A stretch of 64,000 nt of DNA. Source: VRUE01 sp963697695 (GTDB lineage: Bacteria; Actinomycetota; Thermoleophilia; Solirubrobacterales; 70-9). Both the position numbers and the translations under genes were made by a program. Under the pieces are notes generated by a model. It did no database searches and was not told the DNA's origin. It was given only the letters and a program-made list of their open reading frames with translations. How positions within the stretch are numbered: the stretch's first letter is position 1; each line of letters begins with the position of its first letter. Shown here in pieces: positions 33,294 through 42,500 of this stretch. The stretch is taken from positions 1,116,001 through 1,180,000 of the forward strand of contig OY969094.1 in assembly GCA_963697695.1 (NCBI GenBank), given 5' to 3'.

Positions 33294-33385
33294 ACCCAAG
33301 AGTGTGACCCCTCGCACGCTTGGCGCCTGCAACTCCTCGTGCGCCTTTGCTACGGTCCCCCGCGGCCTTCGGGCCATCCCAACCT

Positions 33386-33625
33386 ATGCGAATGCGACAG
33401 AGCATCACCCAGTTCGAGGTGGCCTTCGAGCAGGAGACCAGCCTCGAGCGCCGTCGGCGCGAGCAGCTTCGCCGCCGCGCAGCCAACCGCTCGCGGGCTC
33501 GGCGCATCACCCGCACCGAGCAGGAGAGCAAGGTGCGCTTCAGCGTGCTCGCCGTCTGCCTCACCGTCACCGTCATCGTGGTCGTCGTCTCGATGTTCGA
33601 GGCGCTCGCCTTCCTGATGGCCTAG
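33386..33625 (+). CDS. Small single-span membrane protein
   Basis: A 79-residue protein. A basic, helical N-terminal half (EQETSLERRRREQLRRRAAN) is followed by one strong membrane helix (FSVLAVCLTVTVIVVVVSMF). The charge pattern puts the N-terminus inside. No family is recognised. ATG at 33386 is chosen because the upstream reading has no hydrophobic or conserved content; an ATG six bases later is an alternative. Confidence 0.6.
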   Translation: MRMRQSITQFEVAFEQETSLERRRREQLRRRAANRSRARRITRTEQESKVRFSVLAVCLTVTVIVVVVSMFEALAFLMA

Positions 33626-33668
33626 CCACGTGCCGACCACCCTGCCGGTTGAATAGACTCGCCCGCCG

Positions 33669-34217
33669 ATGGCCCGCCGTTCACTGAAGCCACAGCTCAA
33701 CCAGATCCGCGCCTGGGTCCGCCAGGGGCGAACCGACGCCTGGATCGCCCACCAGCTCGAAGTCAGCGCTTCCGAGCTGCGCGAGTTCCGCAAACAGCAT
33801 GGCTTCACCCCCGACGAGGAGGACTCAGCCGGCGAAATCGACCTCCGCGACGAGATCGAGGCTGAGATCGAGGCGGCGACGGTCGACGAGCCCGAAGAGG
33901 ACGAGGCCGATGCGGACGCCGACGAGGAGGACGAGTCGAAAGCACGATCCGGCGGCGAGGGCGGAGACCGGCCGAAACGACGCCGGCGTCGTGGGCGTCG
34001 TGGTGGCCGCGGTCGCCGCAAAGAGCTCGAGGCGACCTTCGACCACGGCGAGACCGACGGCTACGGTCTCTGGCTCGACCCGGCGGTCAAAGACAACCCC
34101 GTGTATACCGAGCACTGGGCAGGCAAACGCGAGGTCACGGTTCGCATCGACGCGGACCAGATCGTGATCCGGCGCCCCGGTGCCCCAGAGTCCGAGTCAG
34201 ACGACTCGGACGACTAG
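33669..34217 (+). CDS. Hypothetical protein with acidic middle and RGR-type basic segment
   Basis: A 182-residue protein of three parts. The N-terminal ~50 residues (LKPQLNQIRAWVRQGRTDAW then IAHQLEVSASELREFRKQHG) look like a helix-turn-helix. An acidic region (EEDEADADADEEDE) follows, then a basic cluster (RPKRRRRRGRRGGRGRRKEL), then a compact C-terminal domain ending VTVRIDADQIVIRRPGAP. The layout suggests nucleic-acid binding. No family can be named. It is convergent with the glycosyltransferase-like gene. Confidence 0.65.
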   Translation: MARRSLKPQLNQIRAWVRQGRTDAWIAHQLEVSASELREFRKQHGFTPDEEDSAGEIDLRDEIEAEIEAATVDEPEEDEADADADEEDESKARSGGEGGDRPKRRRRRGRRGGRGRRKELEATFDHGETDGYGLWLDPAVKDNPVYTEHWAGKREVTVRIDADQIVIRRPGAPESESDDSDD

Positions 34218-34219
34218 CA

Positions 34220-36478
34220 CTAGCCCTCCGGCGTATTCGGGATGTCCCGGAGCGGCGCGTTCGCGGGACCGCAGGCTGATGGGTCGAGCTGGCCGTTGAG
34301 CTTCCAGACGGTGACGGGGCCGCTGTGGTCGATCGGCGTCACGGCGGGCTCGTTGCGGAGCCAGGCCGACTCTGGTGAGGAGATCGGGTCGTCGGGGTGG
34401 AGGAAGTTGAGGAAGGGCGACGTCACCAGGTAGTCGAGGTCGGCTGCGTTGACGGCCGCGCGGAAGGCGGCGCAGGTTGGAATCGCGTTGTAGGCGCCGT
34501 GCGGGCCCTTTTCGCCCAGATAGACGACGCGGTTGGAGAGGTCCGTGCCGTAGAGGCCGTACTGGAGGAAGCCCGCAGTGCTGCCGGCCAGCCCGATGCG
34601 GGCATCGGTGACGCCGCGAGCCCACTCATATGCCCGGTCGAGATTCATGCCGGGGATCTCGGAGGCGAGGCGGAAGCGATCGCGCAGGTAGTCGCGTTGT
34701 ACGGGGTAACCGATGGCCGCCACCAGCAGCGCCAGGCCGGCGAATCCGGAGACGACGAGGGCGCGGCTCGCTCCCCGGGAACGAGCGACAAGTAGGGCCG
34801 CCGGCACGAGCACCAGCAGCACCGCCAGCGCCCAGGCGAAGAGCCGGTCCGGATCCCGCAGCACGGCATCGGCGCGGTTGGTGGCGACGAGGGCCAGCAG
34901 AAGCCCCCCCAGCAGCCACCACTGGCGCTTTTCGCTCTCCAGCCCCCGCGCCAGCGGCAGCAGGACCAGGCCCAGCAGCAAAGCCGGGATCGCGTAGCGG
35001 ATGTTGATGCCGAAGCCCACCGGGGCGCCCTCGGCTCCGGCGGCACTGAGCGGCGTGAAGAGGTAGGCGAGCAGGCCGAAGAGCGCCACCCCGCCCATCC
35101 AGCGCAGGATCCGGTTGCGCCCCCAGGCAAGAGCCAACACGCCCCCTCCGACCGCGGCCAGGATCACCAGCGGCCAGAGTCCGCCGAACGCCTGGTCCAG
35201 GCCGGGGCCGAAATACTCGCGCCAGACCCCGGTGTCGGTCAGGTAGTGGACGATGTTGAAGTCCGGCCGGGCGGTCTGCAGCCGCTCGGGATGAGGCAGC
35301 GAGATCGGGCCGAGACTCTCCGCCTGAGGCAGCGGGTTGCCGGCGGCGATCAGATTGCGCAGGTACCAGTAGCCGCCGCCGAGCAGGGCGGGGACGGTCC
35401 ACCAGGCCGCGACAGCCCAGCGTCGCCCTGCGGGCGCGAGGGCGATCACGGCCAGGGTCAGGGCTGCGGCCATGGCCACTGCGGTCGACTTGGTTCCGAC
35501 CGCGAGGCCTGTCGCCAATCCGGCTGCCGCAATTGCCCAGGGCGCAACGGCCCGCGGGTCCTGTCGTGGGGGGAGGGGGGCGCTGCGGGCGGGGTCGTCC
35601 TCGACCCCCCTCCCCCCACGCCACCCGCGGGAGTCGCGTTTCCAGGCAGTCACCAGGATCGCTACAGCAGCAAGCAAAAGAGCGGCGGCTACGAGGTCGT
35701 TCTTCGCTGCGCCGGGCTCGCGGACCACAAGGGTGTGGCACTCGAGCACGATGGCGGCGGCCGTCACGGTCAGGTGCCCCCGGCCGTAGGGACGGCCGAT
35801 GCACCAGGCGGCGAGGAAGGCGATCGCGAGGAAGCCGAAGTTGAGGAACAGCGACAGCGTGTCGCGCTGCGTCAGCAGGATGCCCGTTGCGTGGAGGAGC
35901 TCTGAGTTCTGCGGGTAGAACCAGTTGGTGAAGACCGTCTCCGGGTAGTGCAACGCGGTCACGGAGTGCCCTTGCACCATGTCCACCGCGAAGGGCATGT
36001 GGTACCAGAGCGAGTCGAAGTTGAAGATGCCTCTGTCGAGGGCGCTCTTGGCGGTTAGGGCCCAATGGGCGGTGACCAGGGCGATCACGCCAACGGTGAT
36101 CGCCAAATCCAGCGTTCCTGGACCGGCGGGTCCTGTCGCCGATTTGGTGCCACCACCCGCTGCGGGGGCGGCTGACGCCACCTCCTCGGGGTGGTCCCCC
36201 AAATCGACACCACCCCCCGGCAGGAGCGTCGCTGACAGGACCGCCAGCAGGATCGAGGAGCTGACCAGGGCCCAAGCGTGAAAGAGACCGAAGGTCCCCA
36301 GCAGCTCGCTTAGCCAGAGGAGGAGGGCTAGGGCTGTGACGGCCTCTACGAGACGGGCTGGTGCTCCCTCCCACGCCGGGAGCAGGCGACGGCGAAGGCG
36401 GTGGGCGGTGAAACCGAGGGAGAGGGCTACGGCGGCTAGGGCTAGGACGCCGACGATGTAGGTGCCGGCGCTAACCAC
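34220..36478 (-). CDS. Large polytopic membrane protein, glycosyltransferase-39-like
   Basis: A 752-residue protein with about 12-14 predicted membrane helices and a C-terminal soluble part. FNFDSLWYHMPFAVDMVQGH and YPETVFTNWFYPQNSELLHA resemble the first extracytoplasmic loop of GT-C (PMT/ArnT-type) enzymes that use lipid-linked sugars, but the canonical DD/DE motif is not clear. The C-terminal ~120 residues end in YLVTSPFLNFLHPDDP and VWKLNG. Two loops contain Gly/Pro-rich insertions coded by GC-rich inverted repeats. The acceptor is unknown. Confidence 0.7.
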   Translation of the reverse strand: MVSAGTYIVGVLALAAVALSLGFTAHRLRRRLLPAWEGAPARLVEAVTALALLLWLSELLGTFGLFHAWALVSSSILLAVLSATLLPGGGVDLGDHPEEVASAAPAAGGGTKSATGPAGPGTLDLAITVGVIALVTAHWALTAKSALDRGIFNFDSLWYHMPFAVDMVQGHSVTALHYPETVFTNWFYPQNSELLHATGILLTQRDTLSLFLNFGFLAIAFLAAWCIGRPYGRGHLTVTAAAIVLECHTLVVREPGAAKNDLVAAALLLAAVAILVTAWKRDSRGWRGGRGVEDDPARSAPLPPRQDPRAVAPWAIAAAGLATGLAVGTKSTAVAMAAALTLAVIALAPAGRRWAVAAWWTVPALLGGGYWYLRNLIAAGNPLPQAESLGPISLPHPERLQTARPDFNIVHYLTDTGVWREYFGPGLDQAFGGLWPLVILAAVGGGVLALAWGRNRILRWMGGVALFGLLAYLFTPLSAAGAEGAPVGFGINIRYAIPALLLGLVLLPLARGLESEKRQWWLLGGLLLALVATNRADAVLRDPDRLFAWALAVLLVLVPAALLVARSRGASRALVVSGFAGLALLVAAIGYPVQRDYLRDRFRLASEIPGMNLDRAYEWARGVTDARIGLAGSTAGFLQYGLYGTDLSNRVVYLGEKGPHGAYNAIPTCAAFRAAVNAADLDYLVTSPFLNFLHPDDPISSPESAWLRNEPAVTPIDHSGPVTVWKLNGQLDPSACGPANAPLRDIPNTPEG
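35565..35620. repeat. 16-bp perfect GC-rich inverted repeat inside a coding region
   Basis: CGTGGGGGGAGGGGGG (35565-35580) and CCCCCCTCCCCCCACG (35605-35620) are exact complements separated by 24 bases. GGTCCTGTC precedes it and also occurs near 36128 and, inverted, near 36235. The G-runs could form a quadruplex. It encodes part of a disordered loop in the membrane protein. Confidence 0.7.
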
Positions 36479-36499
36479 GGCACGCTCCGGGAGAGAGGG

Positions 36500-36900
36500 C
36501 TAGCGGGAGAGGCCGCTGACCACGTAAGGGGTCTCGCCCTCGACGACCATGCCCTGGGTGCGTGCCTTGGCACTGAGGACGACGGGGTCGTCGGCGTGCT
36601 GGATGCGCCAGTGCAGGCGGGTGTTTTCCGCCTGAGCCTCGTGCCGCTGGGCTTTTGCCGCCGTGGTGGCGGTGTAGGTCTCGAAGAAGTCGATGATCGG
36701 GTTCAGGTAGGAGTAGAGAACCGCGGCGAGGACCAGCGTCAGGGCAACGCGGCCGACGCGGTCCCAGTGGATGCGGCTGGCACCGCGCCGCGCAGCAGGA
36801 CGCCGGCGGGCAGCCGGGCGGCGTTTTGCCCTGTAGGCGGGGGCTCTTCCTGCGTGGGCGCGCGCTGCGATACCCGGTCCTACGCGGCCGGGCCCCGCAT
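36500..36900 (-). pseudogene. FtsB/DivIC-like septum formation initiator with a 1-base frameshift near its start
   Basis: The minus strand downstream of eno encodes, in one frame up to the TAG at 36500, a basic N-terminus, a membrane helix (RVALTLVLAAVLYSYLNPII) and a coiled coil (FFETYTATTAAKAQRHEAQA) ending VVEGETPYVVSGLSR. This matches FtsB/DivIC proteins of the divisome, which in actinobacteria follow eno. That frame has no ATG, GTG or TTG before its upstream stop. The ATG at 36900 is one frame off and hits TAG at 36882. One extra G in the G4 run (minus strand, 36893-36896) would join them into 133 residues. It may be a sequencing error or a real lesion. Confidence 0.75.
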
Positions 36901-36907
36901 TCCTTCA

Positions 36908-38203
36908 CTACCTGGACCGCTGGACGAACGCCTGCAAGCCGGGGAATTCGGCGGCCGAGCCCAACTCTTCCTCGATCCGCAGCAACCGGTTGTACTTGGC
37001 GACCCGGTCCGAGCGCGAGGGAGCGCCGGTCTTGATCTGCCCGGCGCCGGTGGCGACAGCGAGATCGGCGATCGTCGTGTCCTCGGTCTCGCCGGAGCGA
37101 TGCGAGATCACAGCGGTGTATCCCGCCTCCCTGGCGGTGCGAATCGCCTCCAGCGTCTCGGTCAGGGTGCCGATCTGGTTGACCTTGACCAGGATCGAGT
37201 TGCCGACGCCGCTCTCGATGCCGCGCCGCAGCCGCTCGGGGTTGGTGACGAAGAGGTCGTCGCCGACCAGCTGGACCCGCTCGCCCAGCCGCTCGGTCAG
37301 CAGCTTCCAGCCATCCCAGTCCTCCTCGTCCATGCCGTCCTCGATCGAGAGGATCGGGTAGCGCGAGCAGGCGTCCTCCCAGTAGGCGGCCATCTCCTCC
37401 GAGGAGAGCGAGCGGCCCTCATGCTCGAGCACGTAGGAACCGTCCTCGTAGACCTCGCTGGTAGCGGGATCGAGGGCAATGAAGACATCGGCGCCGGGCT
37501 CGTAGCCGGCCGCCTCGACCCCTGCCAGGACGGCCTGCAGCGCCGCCTCGTTGGACTCCAGGTTCGGCGCAAAGCCGCCCTCGTCGCCGACGGCGGTCGA
37601 GTGCCCGCCGGCGGCGAGGCTCTTCTTCAGCGCGTGGAAGACCTCGGTGCCGACCCGCAGGCACTCGAAGAAGCTCGACGCTCCGGCCGGCACCACCATG
37701 AACTCCTGGAAGTCGACCGAGTTGTCGGCGTGGGCGCCGCCGTTGAGGACGTTCATCATCGGCACCGGCAGCACGGTCGGCTCGCCGCCGCCGTAGAGCT
37801 CGGCGAGATAGCGGTAGAGCGGCTGGCCGGCGTCCATCGCCGCCGCCTTGGCGGCGGCGAGCGAGACGCCGAGGATCGCGTTGGCACCGAGTCTGCCCTT
37901 GCTGGGCGTGCCGTCGAGCTCGATCATCGTCTCGTCGAGCGCCTGCTGCTCGCCGGCGCGTGCGCCGGTGAGGGCCGCGGCGATCGCCTCGTTGACGTTG
38001 GCGACCGCCTGCGTCACCCCCTTCCCCGCCCAGGCGTCCCCGCCGTCGCGCAGCTCGACCGCCTCGAACTCACCGGTCGAAGCACCGGACGGAACCGCAG
38101 CAAGGCCACGGGCGCCGGAGTCGAGCGCCACTTCGACCTCGACCGTGGGATTGCCACGGGAGTCGAGGATCTGGCGCGCGCGAATGGAGGCTATGGCGCT
38201 CAC
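36908..38203 (-). CDS. eno: Enolase
   Basis: A 431-residue glycolytic enzyme converting 2-phosphoglycerate to phosphoenolpyruvate. Signature blocks are ARQILDSRGNPTVEVEV, PSGASTGEFEAVELRD, VGDEGGFAPNL, SIEDGMDEEDWDGW, LVGDDLFVTNP, VKVNQIGTL and the C-terminal ISHRSGETEDT with TGAPSRSDRVAKYN. GTG at 38203 is chosen because the conserved N-terminus begins there, although reading remains open further upstream. It is followed by the FtsB-like gene. Confidence 0.96.
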   Translation of the reverse strand: MSAIASIRARQILDSRGNPTVEVEVALDSGARGLAAVPSGASTGEFEAVELRDGGDAWAGKGVTQAVANVNEAIAAALTGARAGEQQALDETMIELDGTPSKGRLGANAILGVSLAAAKAAAMDAGQPLYRYLAELYGGGEPTVLPVPMMNVLNGGAHADNSVDFQEFMVVPAGASSFFECLRVGTEVFHALKKSLAAGGHSTAVGDEGGFAPNLESNEAALQAVLAGVEAAGYEPGADVFIALDPATSEVYEDGSYVLEHEGRSLSSEEMAAYWEDACSRYPILSIEDGMDEEDWDGWKLLTERLGERVQLVGDDLFVTNPERLRRGIESGVGNSILVKVNQIGTLTETLEAIRTAREAGYTAVISHRSGETEDTTIADLAVATGAGQIKTGAPSRSDRVAKYNRLLRIEEELGSAAEFPGLQAFVQRSR

Positions 38204-38235
38204 AGGCTGCGCCAGTCTAATTACCGAAGCGGGGG

Positions 38236-39546
38236 CTAGTTGCCTGGCGGTGGCGCGACGCCGGGGGGCAGGCCGGCCGGAACTTCTGAAGCCGATTCTT
38301 CGCCGGCCGGACGGGGCCGCTGCGTCAGTTTTTTGCCTTCGGGCGCGAGGATGTTCACCGAGCCCGGCATGGCGGGTTTGACCTGAGTCACAGGCGCCGG
38401 GCAGTCCGTCGGCGGACCGCCTTTCGGATCCGCTTCGTAGCAAGCCGGATTGGCTTCGGCGGGACGCCCGTCACCCCTGAAGTTGGCGCATCGTTCGACC
38501 AGGAAATCATCGGCGCAGAAGGTCCGTGCCCTCCAGGTGCTGCCGTAGTTGCGCACGAAGCGCGTGAAGATCTGCTGGTTGGCCTGTTCGGTGAGCTGGC
38601 CGCTGATCTGCGCTTTGGCTTCATTCAGCGACTGGGTTTTTTCGGGGGTGATTTTCCCGACTTCGAAGACGATGAATCCGTTGGGGGCCTGGATCGGACC
38701 TTCGATCTGACCGGTGGGAGCATCGAACACCGCGGTGTTCAGCGGTTCCGGGGTATCGGTGAGACCGGCTGATAGCCCCCCGGTCAGTTTGGTGGCCTGA
38801 TCGGTGGAGAATTTTTTCGCGACTTTTTCCCAGTTGTCGATCGCGTTGTCTTTTTCGAGCTGGGCTTTCGCTTCTTCGACTTTGCCTTTGTCTTTGTTGA
38901 CGATGATGCGAGCGTCGCGCGTTTCCGGCTGCGTGAACTGGGACTCCTTCACCGCCTCGTAGTAGTCCTCGATTTCGGCGCTGGTCGGGGTCGGCGCCTG
39001 CAGTGAGATCTGTTTCTGGATTTTGTTGCTGAGAATCTGGATCTTCACCCGCTCGTTCACGTCCTCAGGGGTGAAGTGGGATTCTTTGAGGAAGGCTTTG
39101 TATTCCGCATCGGTTTTGAAGGTCTGTTTCTTCAGTTTTTTAAGTTCGGTGGCGATTTCCTCATCTGTTACGACGAGGTCCCTTTCCTCCGCCAGCCCCT
39201 GAAGCCAGACCGCGTCGAACAGTTCGCCAAGCGCTTTTTCTTTCAGTTCGTCGTACTGTTTGTCGCCCGGTTTCGGAACCGGTTTCACCTGCCCCTGGGC
39301 CGCAGCCTGTTCCAGCCTGTGCTGGAAGTCCTCCACCGTGATCGTGCCGATGCCCTCCGGGGCGTCTTCGACAATCGCGACCTCATCGGAGGACGGGCTG
39401 GGATGACCGATGCCCTCGGCAACCGCGAAGCCGATGAAGAGAAGAGCAAGAAGGGCTCCGAAGCCGAGCAGGGCAAGCCGCTGCAGTCCCGCCGATCTCT
39501 CCCTCTGCCTCTGCTTGGACGCCACGGAGCGGCCAGCATAAATCAA
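38236..39546 (-). CDS. PpiC/SurA-type peptidyl-prolyl isomerase, membrane anchored
   Basis: A 436-residue extracytoplasmic foldase. Residues 21-46 form an uncleaved signal anchor (LALLGFGALLALLFIGFAVA). A SurA_N-like helical region (KALGELFDAVWLQGLAEERD) comes next, then a parvulin-like PPIase region with TKLTGGLSAGLTDTPEPLN and GFIVFEVGKITPEK. The tail is proline-rich. The TTG at 39546 overlaps the mfd stop by four bases; GTG at 39525 is an alternative. Codon choice favours AAA and GAA for Lys and Glu, unlike its neighbours. Confidence 0.82.
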   Translation of the reverse strand: MIYAGRSVASKQRQRERSAGLQRLALLGFGALLALLFIGFAVAEGIGHPSPSSDEVAIVEDAPEGIGTITVEDFQHRLEQAAAQGQVKPVPKPGDKQYDELKEKALGELFDAVWLQGLAEERDLVVTDEEIATELKKLKKQTFKTDAEYKAFLKESHFTPEDVNERVKIQILSNKIQKQISLQAPTPTSAEIEDYYEAVKESQFTQPETRDARIIVNKDKGKVEEAKAQLEKDNAIDNWEKVAKKFSTDQATKLTGGLSAGLTDTPEPLNTAVFDAPTGQIEGPIQAPNGFIVFEVGKITPEKTQSLNEAKAQISGQLTEQANQQIFTRFVRNYGSTWRARTFCADDFLVERCANFRGDGRPAEANPACYEADPKGGPPTDCPAPVTQVKPAMPGSVNILAPEGKKLTQRPRPAGEESASEVPAGLPPGVAPPPGN

Positions 39547-42500
39547 ATGCTCTGCACAAGCGTTCCCTGTTGCACATCCCGGATCGCCTCAGCCATCGCC
39601 AGCACCGCGGCCAGCCTCGCCTCGGGCTCATCGGGGACGCGCAGCGCCGCGGTCTTCTCCCGCCACTCATAGAGCGCGCCCTCGACTTTCTCGCGCAGCG
39701 CCGTCGCTGCCTCGGAATCCAGCTCGATCCCAGTGACGCTGAGCCGTCCGCCGCGGAACTCGATGCTGCGTGCGCCGGCCAGGCCGAGCTCGATCCGCGC
39801 CCGCTGCAGCGCCAGCAGGTTCTCCGCCTCCGGCGGGGGCGGGCCGAAGCGGTCGCTGATCTCGTCGCGGATCGCCCGCAGCTCCCCTGGCTCCCGCGCT
39901 GCGGCGATCCGCCGGTGCACGTCGATCTTCGCCGCCTCGAAGGGGATGAAGGCGGCGGGCAGGTAAGCGTCGACAGGGACGTCGAGCCGGACCGGCTCCG
40001 GCGCCCCCTCCTCGGCAGCCTCGGGACCGGCCTCACCTACGGCTTCGTCGATCATCTGGCAGTAGAGCTCGAATCCGATCGCGGCGACGTGGCCCGACTG
40101 CTCGTCGCCGAGCAGGTCGCCGGCGCCGCGGATGTCGAGGTCGCGCATCGCGATCTTGAAGCCGGAGCCGAGCTCGGTGTGGTCGGCAAGGGTCGAGAGG
40201 CGGGCAGCCGCCTCCTCGGTCAGCGCCTCGGCCGAGGGATAGAGCAGATAGGCGAAAGCGCGCTCGCGAGAGCGGCCGACCCGGCCGCGGATCTGGTAGG
40301 CCTGCGAGAGGCCGAGCTGGTCGGCCCGCTCGACGATCAGCGTGTTGGCGGTGGGGATGTCAAGGCCCGACTCGATGATCGTCGTCGTCACCAGACAATC
40401 GGCGTTGCCGCGCAGGAAGCCGAGCATCGTCTCCTCGAGCTGCGTCTCGTCCATCTGCCCGTGCGCTTCGGCGAAGCGCGCCTTCGGCACCAGGCCGCGC
40501 AGCCGCTCGACCGTCTCGGGCAGCGAGTCGATCCGGTTATGGAGGAAGAAGGCCTGGCCGCCGCGCTCCAGCTCGCGCTCGATCGAGTGCCGGACCAGGT
40601 CCTCGTCGTAGGGCCCGACGTAGGTGCGGACCGGGCGGCGGCCCTCCGGTGGCGTCTCGATCGTCGAGATGTCGCGCAGGCCGGCAAGGCTCATCTGCAG
40701 GGTGCGCGGGATCGGCGTCGCCGAGAGCGAGAGCACGTCGACCTTGAGCTTGAGCTGGCGCAGCAGCTCCTTCTGCTTGACGCCGAAGCGCTGCTCCTCG
40801 TCGACGATGACCAGGCCGAGGTCCTTGGCGCGAACGTCGCGGGAGAGCAGGCGATGGGTGCCGATCAGGACGTCGACCTTGCCGGCCTCGAAGTCGGCGA
40901 GGACCTGCTTCACCTCGGCCGGCTTGCGCAACCGCGAGACCCCCTCGACGACGAAGGGGAGGTCGGCGAGGCGCTCGGCGAAGGTGCCGAGGTGCTGCTG
41001 GGCGAGGATCGTCGTCGGCACCAGCATCATCACCTGTTTGCCGTCGGCGGCAGCCTTGACCGCCGCCCGCAGGGCGACCTCCGTCTTGCCGAAGCCGACG
41101 TCGCCGCAGACGAGGCGGTCCATCGGCTGATCGGCCTCCATGTCTCCCTTGACCGCCTCGATCGCTTCCAGCTGGTCGGCCGTCTCGCGATAGGGGAAGG
41201 CGGTCTCCATCTCCAGCTGCCACTCGCCGTCAGGCGAGAAGGTGTGCCCCTTGCGGGTGCGGCGCTCGGCATAGAGGTTGAGCAGCTCGCCCGCCAGGGC
41301 GCTGGCGGCACGGCGGGCGCGGGACTTCATGTTCTGCCAGCGCTTGCCGCCGAGGGCGGAGAGCGTCGGTTCGCCGCCGGCGCCGACGTAGCGGCTCAGC
41401 TTCGCCAGCTGGTCGGTGGGGACGTAGACGCGGTCTTCGCCCTTGTACTCGAGGTAGAGGTAGTCGCGGGTGACGCCGCCGACCTCGCGTGTCTCGAAGC
41501 CGGAGAAGCGGGCGACACCGTGGTCCTCGTGGACGACGTAGTCGCCGACCCGCAGGTCGCTGAAGGCGAGGCGGCCGCGGGCGGCGCCAGGGGCGCGGGC
41601 TTCGGCCCGCCGGCGGCGGTGGACGAGACGGCGGAACGGGTAGACGGCCAGCCTCAGCTCGGGGCTGATGAAACCCTCGCGCAGGCGCGCCTCGGCGAAG
41701 GCGAGCCCGGGATCGGGAGAGAGGCGGCCGCCTTCGAGCAGGGTGGCGTCGAGGCGGTCGAGGCCGTAGCGGGCGCGCTCCGCCTCGCCGCGATCGTCGA
41801 AGGCGACGACGGTGCGGTAGCCGGAGCGCACCTGCTTCTCCAGCTCCGCCTCGGCCTCTTTGACGCTGCGGGCCGGCGACTCGGCCCGGGCGGCGCGAAA
41901 GGCCGCCTCGTCGTCGTCGCCGGCGGCGGTGAGCGAGAGGGCGGCGCGCTCCGCCAGCGGCGCCGCCACATCGACGTAGAGATGGCGCGCGTCCTCGGCG
42001 TGCATCGCCGTCGTCGCGTCCTCCCAGTGGTCGCGCAGCGCCGGTTCGATCTCCTCGGCGGCAGCGAGGATCACCGCGGCGGAGTCGGGAACCAGCTCCA
42101 GCGGAGCGCCGAACTGGTCCAGGGGCAGCACGTCGGCGAGACTGGGCTGCTCCTTGTCTTCCTCGGCGGCCTCCATCGCGGCCAGCTCGGCCAGTTCGCG
42201 GTGCTCTGCGTCCAGTTCAGCCGCGGGCGCCAGCTCGACTCGCTCGGCGTCGCCCAGGGAGCGCTGGGTGAAGGTCGAGAACCAGCGCATCGACTCGACC
42301 TCGTCGCCGAAGAGCTCGATCCTCACCGCTCGCTCCTCGGTGGCGCCGAAGACGTCGAGGATTCCTCCCCGCACGGCGAACTGCCCACGCTCCTCGACCT
42401 GCTCGACCCGTTCGTAGCCTGCCGCGGCGAGGTCGTGGCTGACGCTGCCGAGATCGACCTCCTCGCCCTGGACGATGGCGAAACCGGCCGGCCGCAGGGA

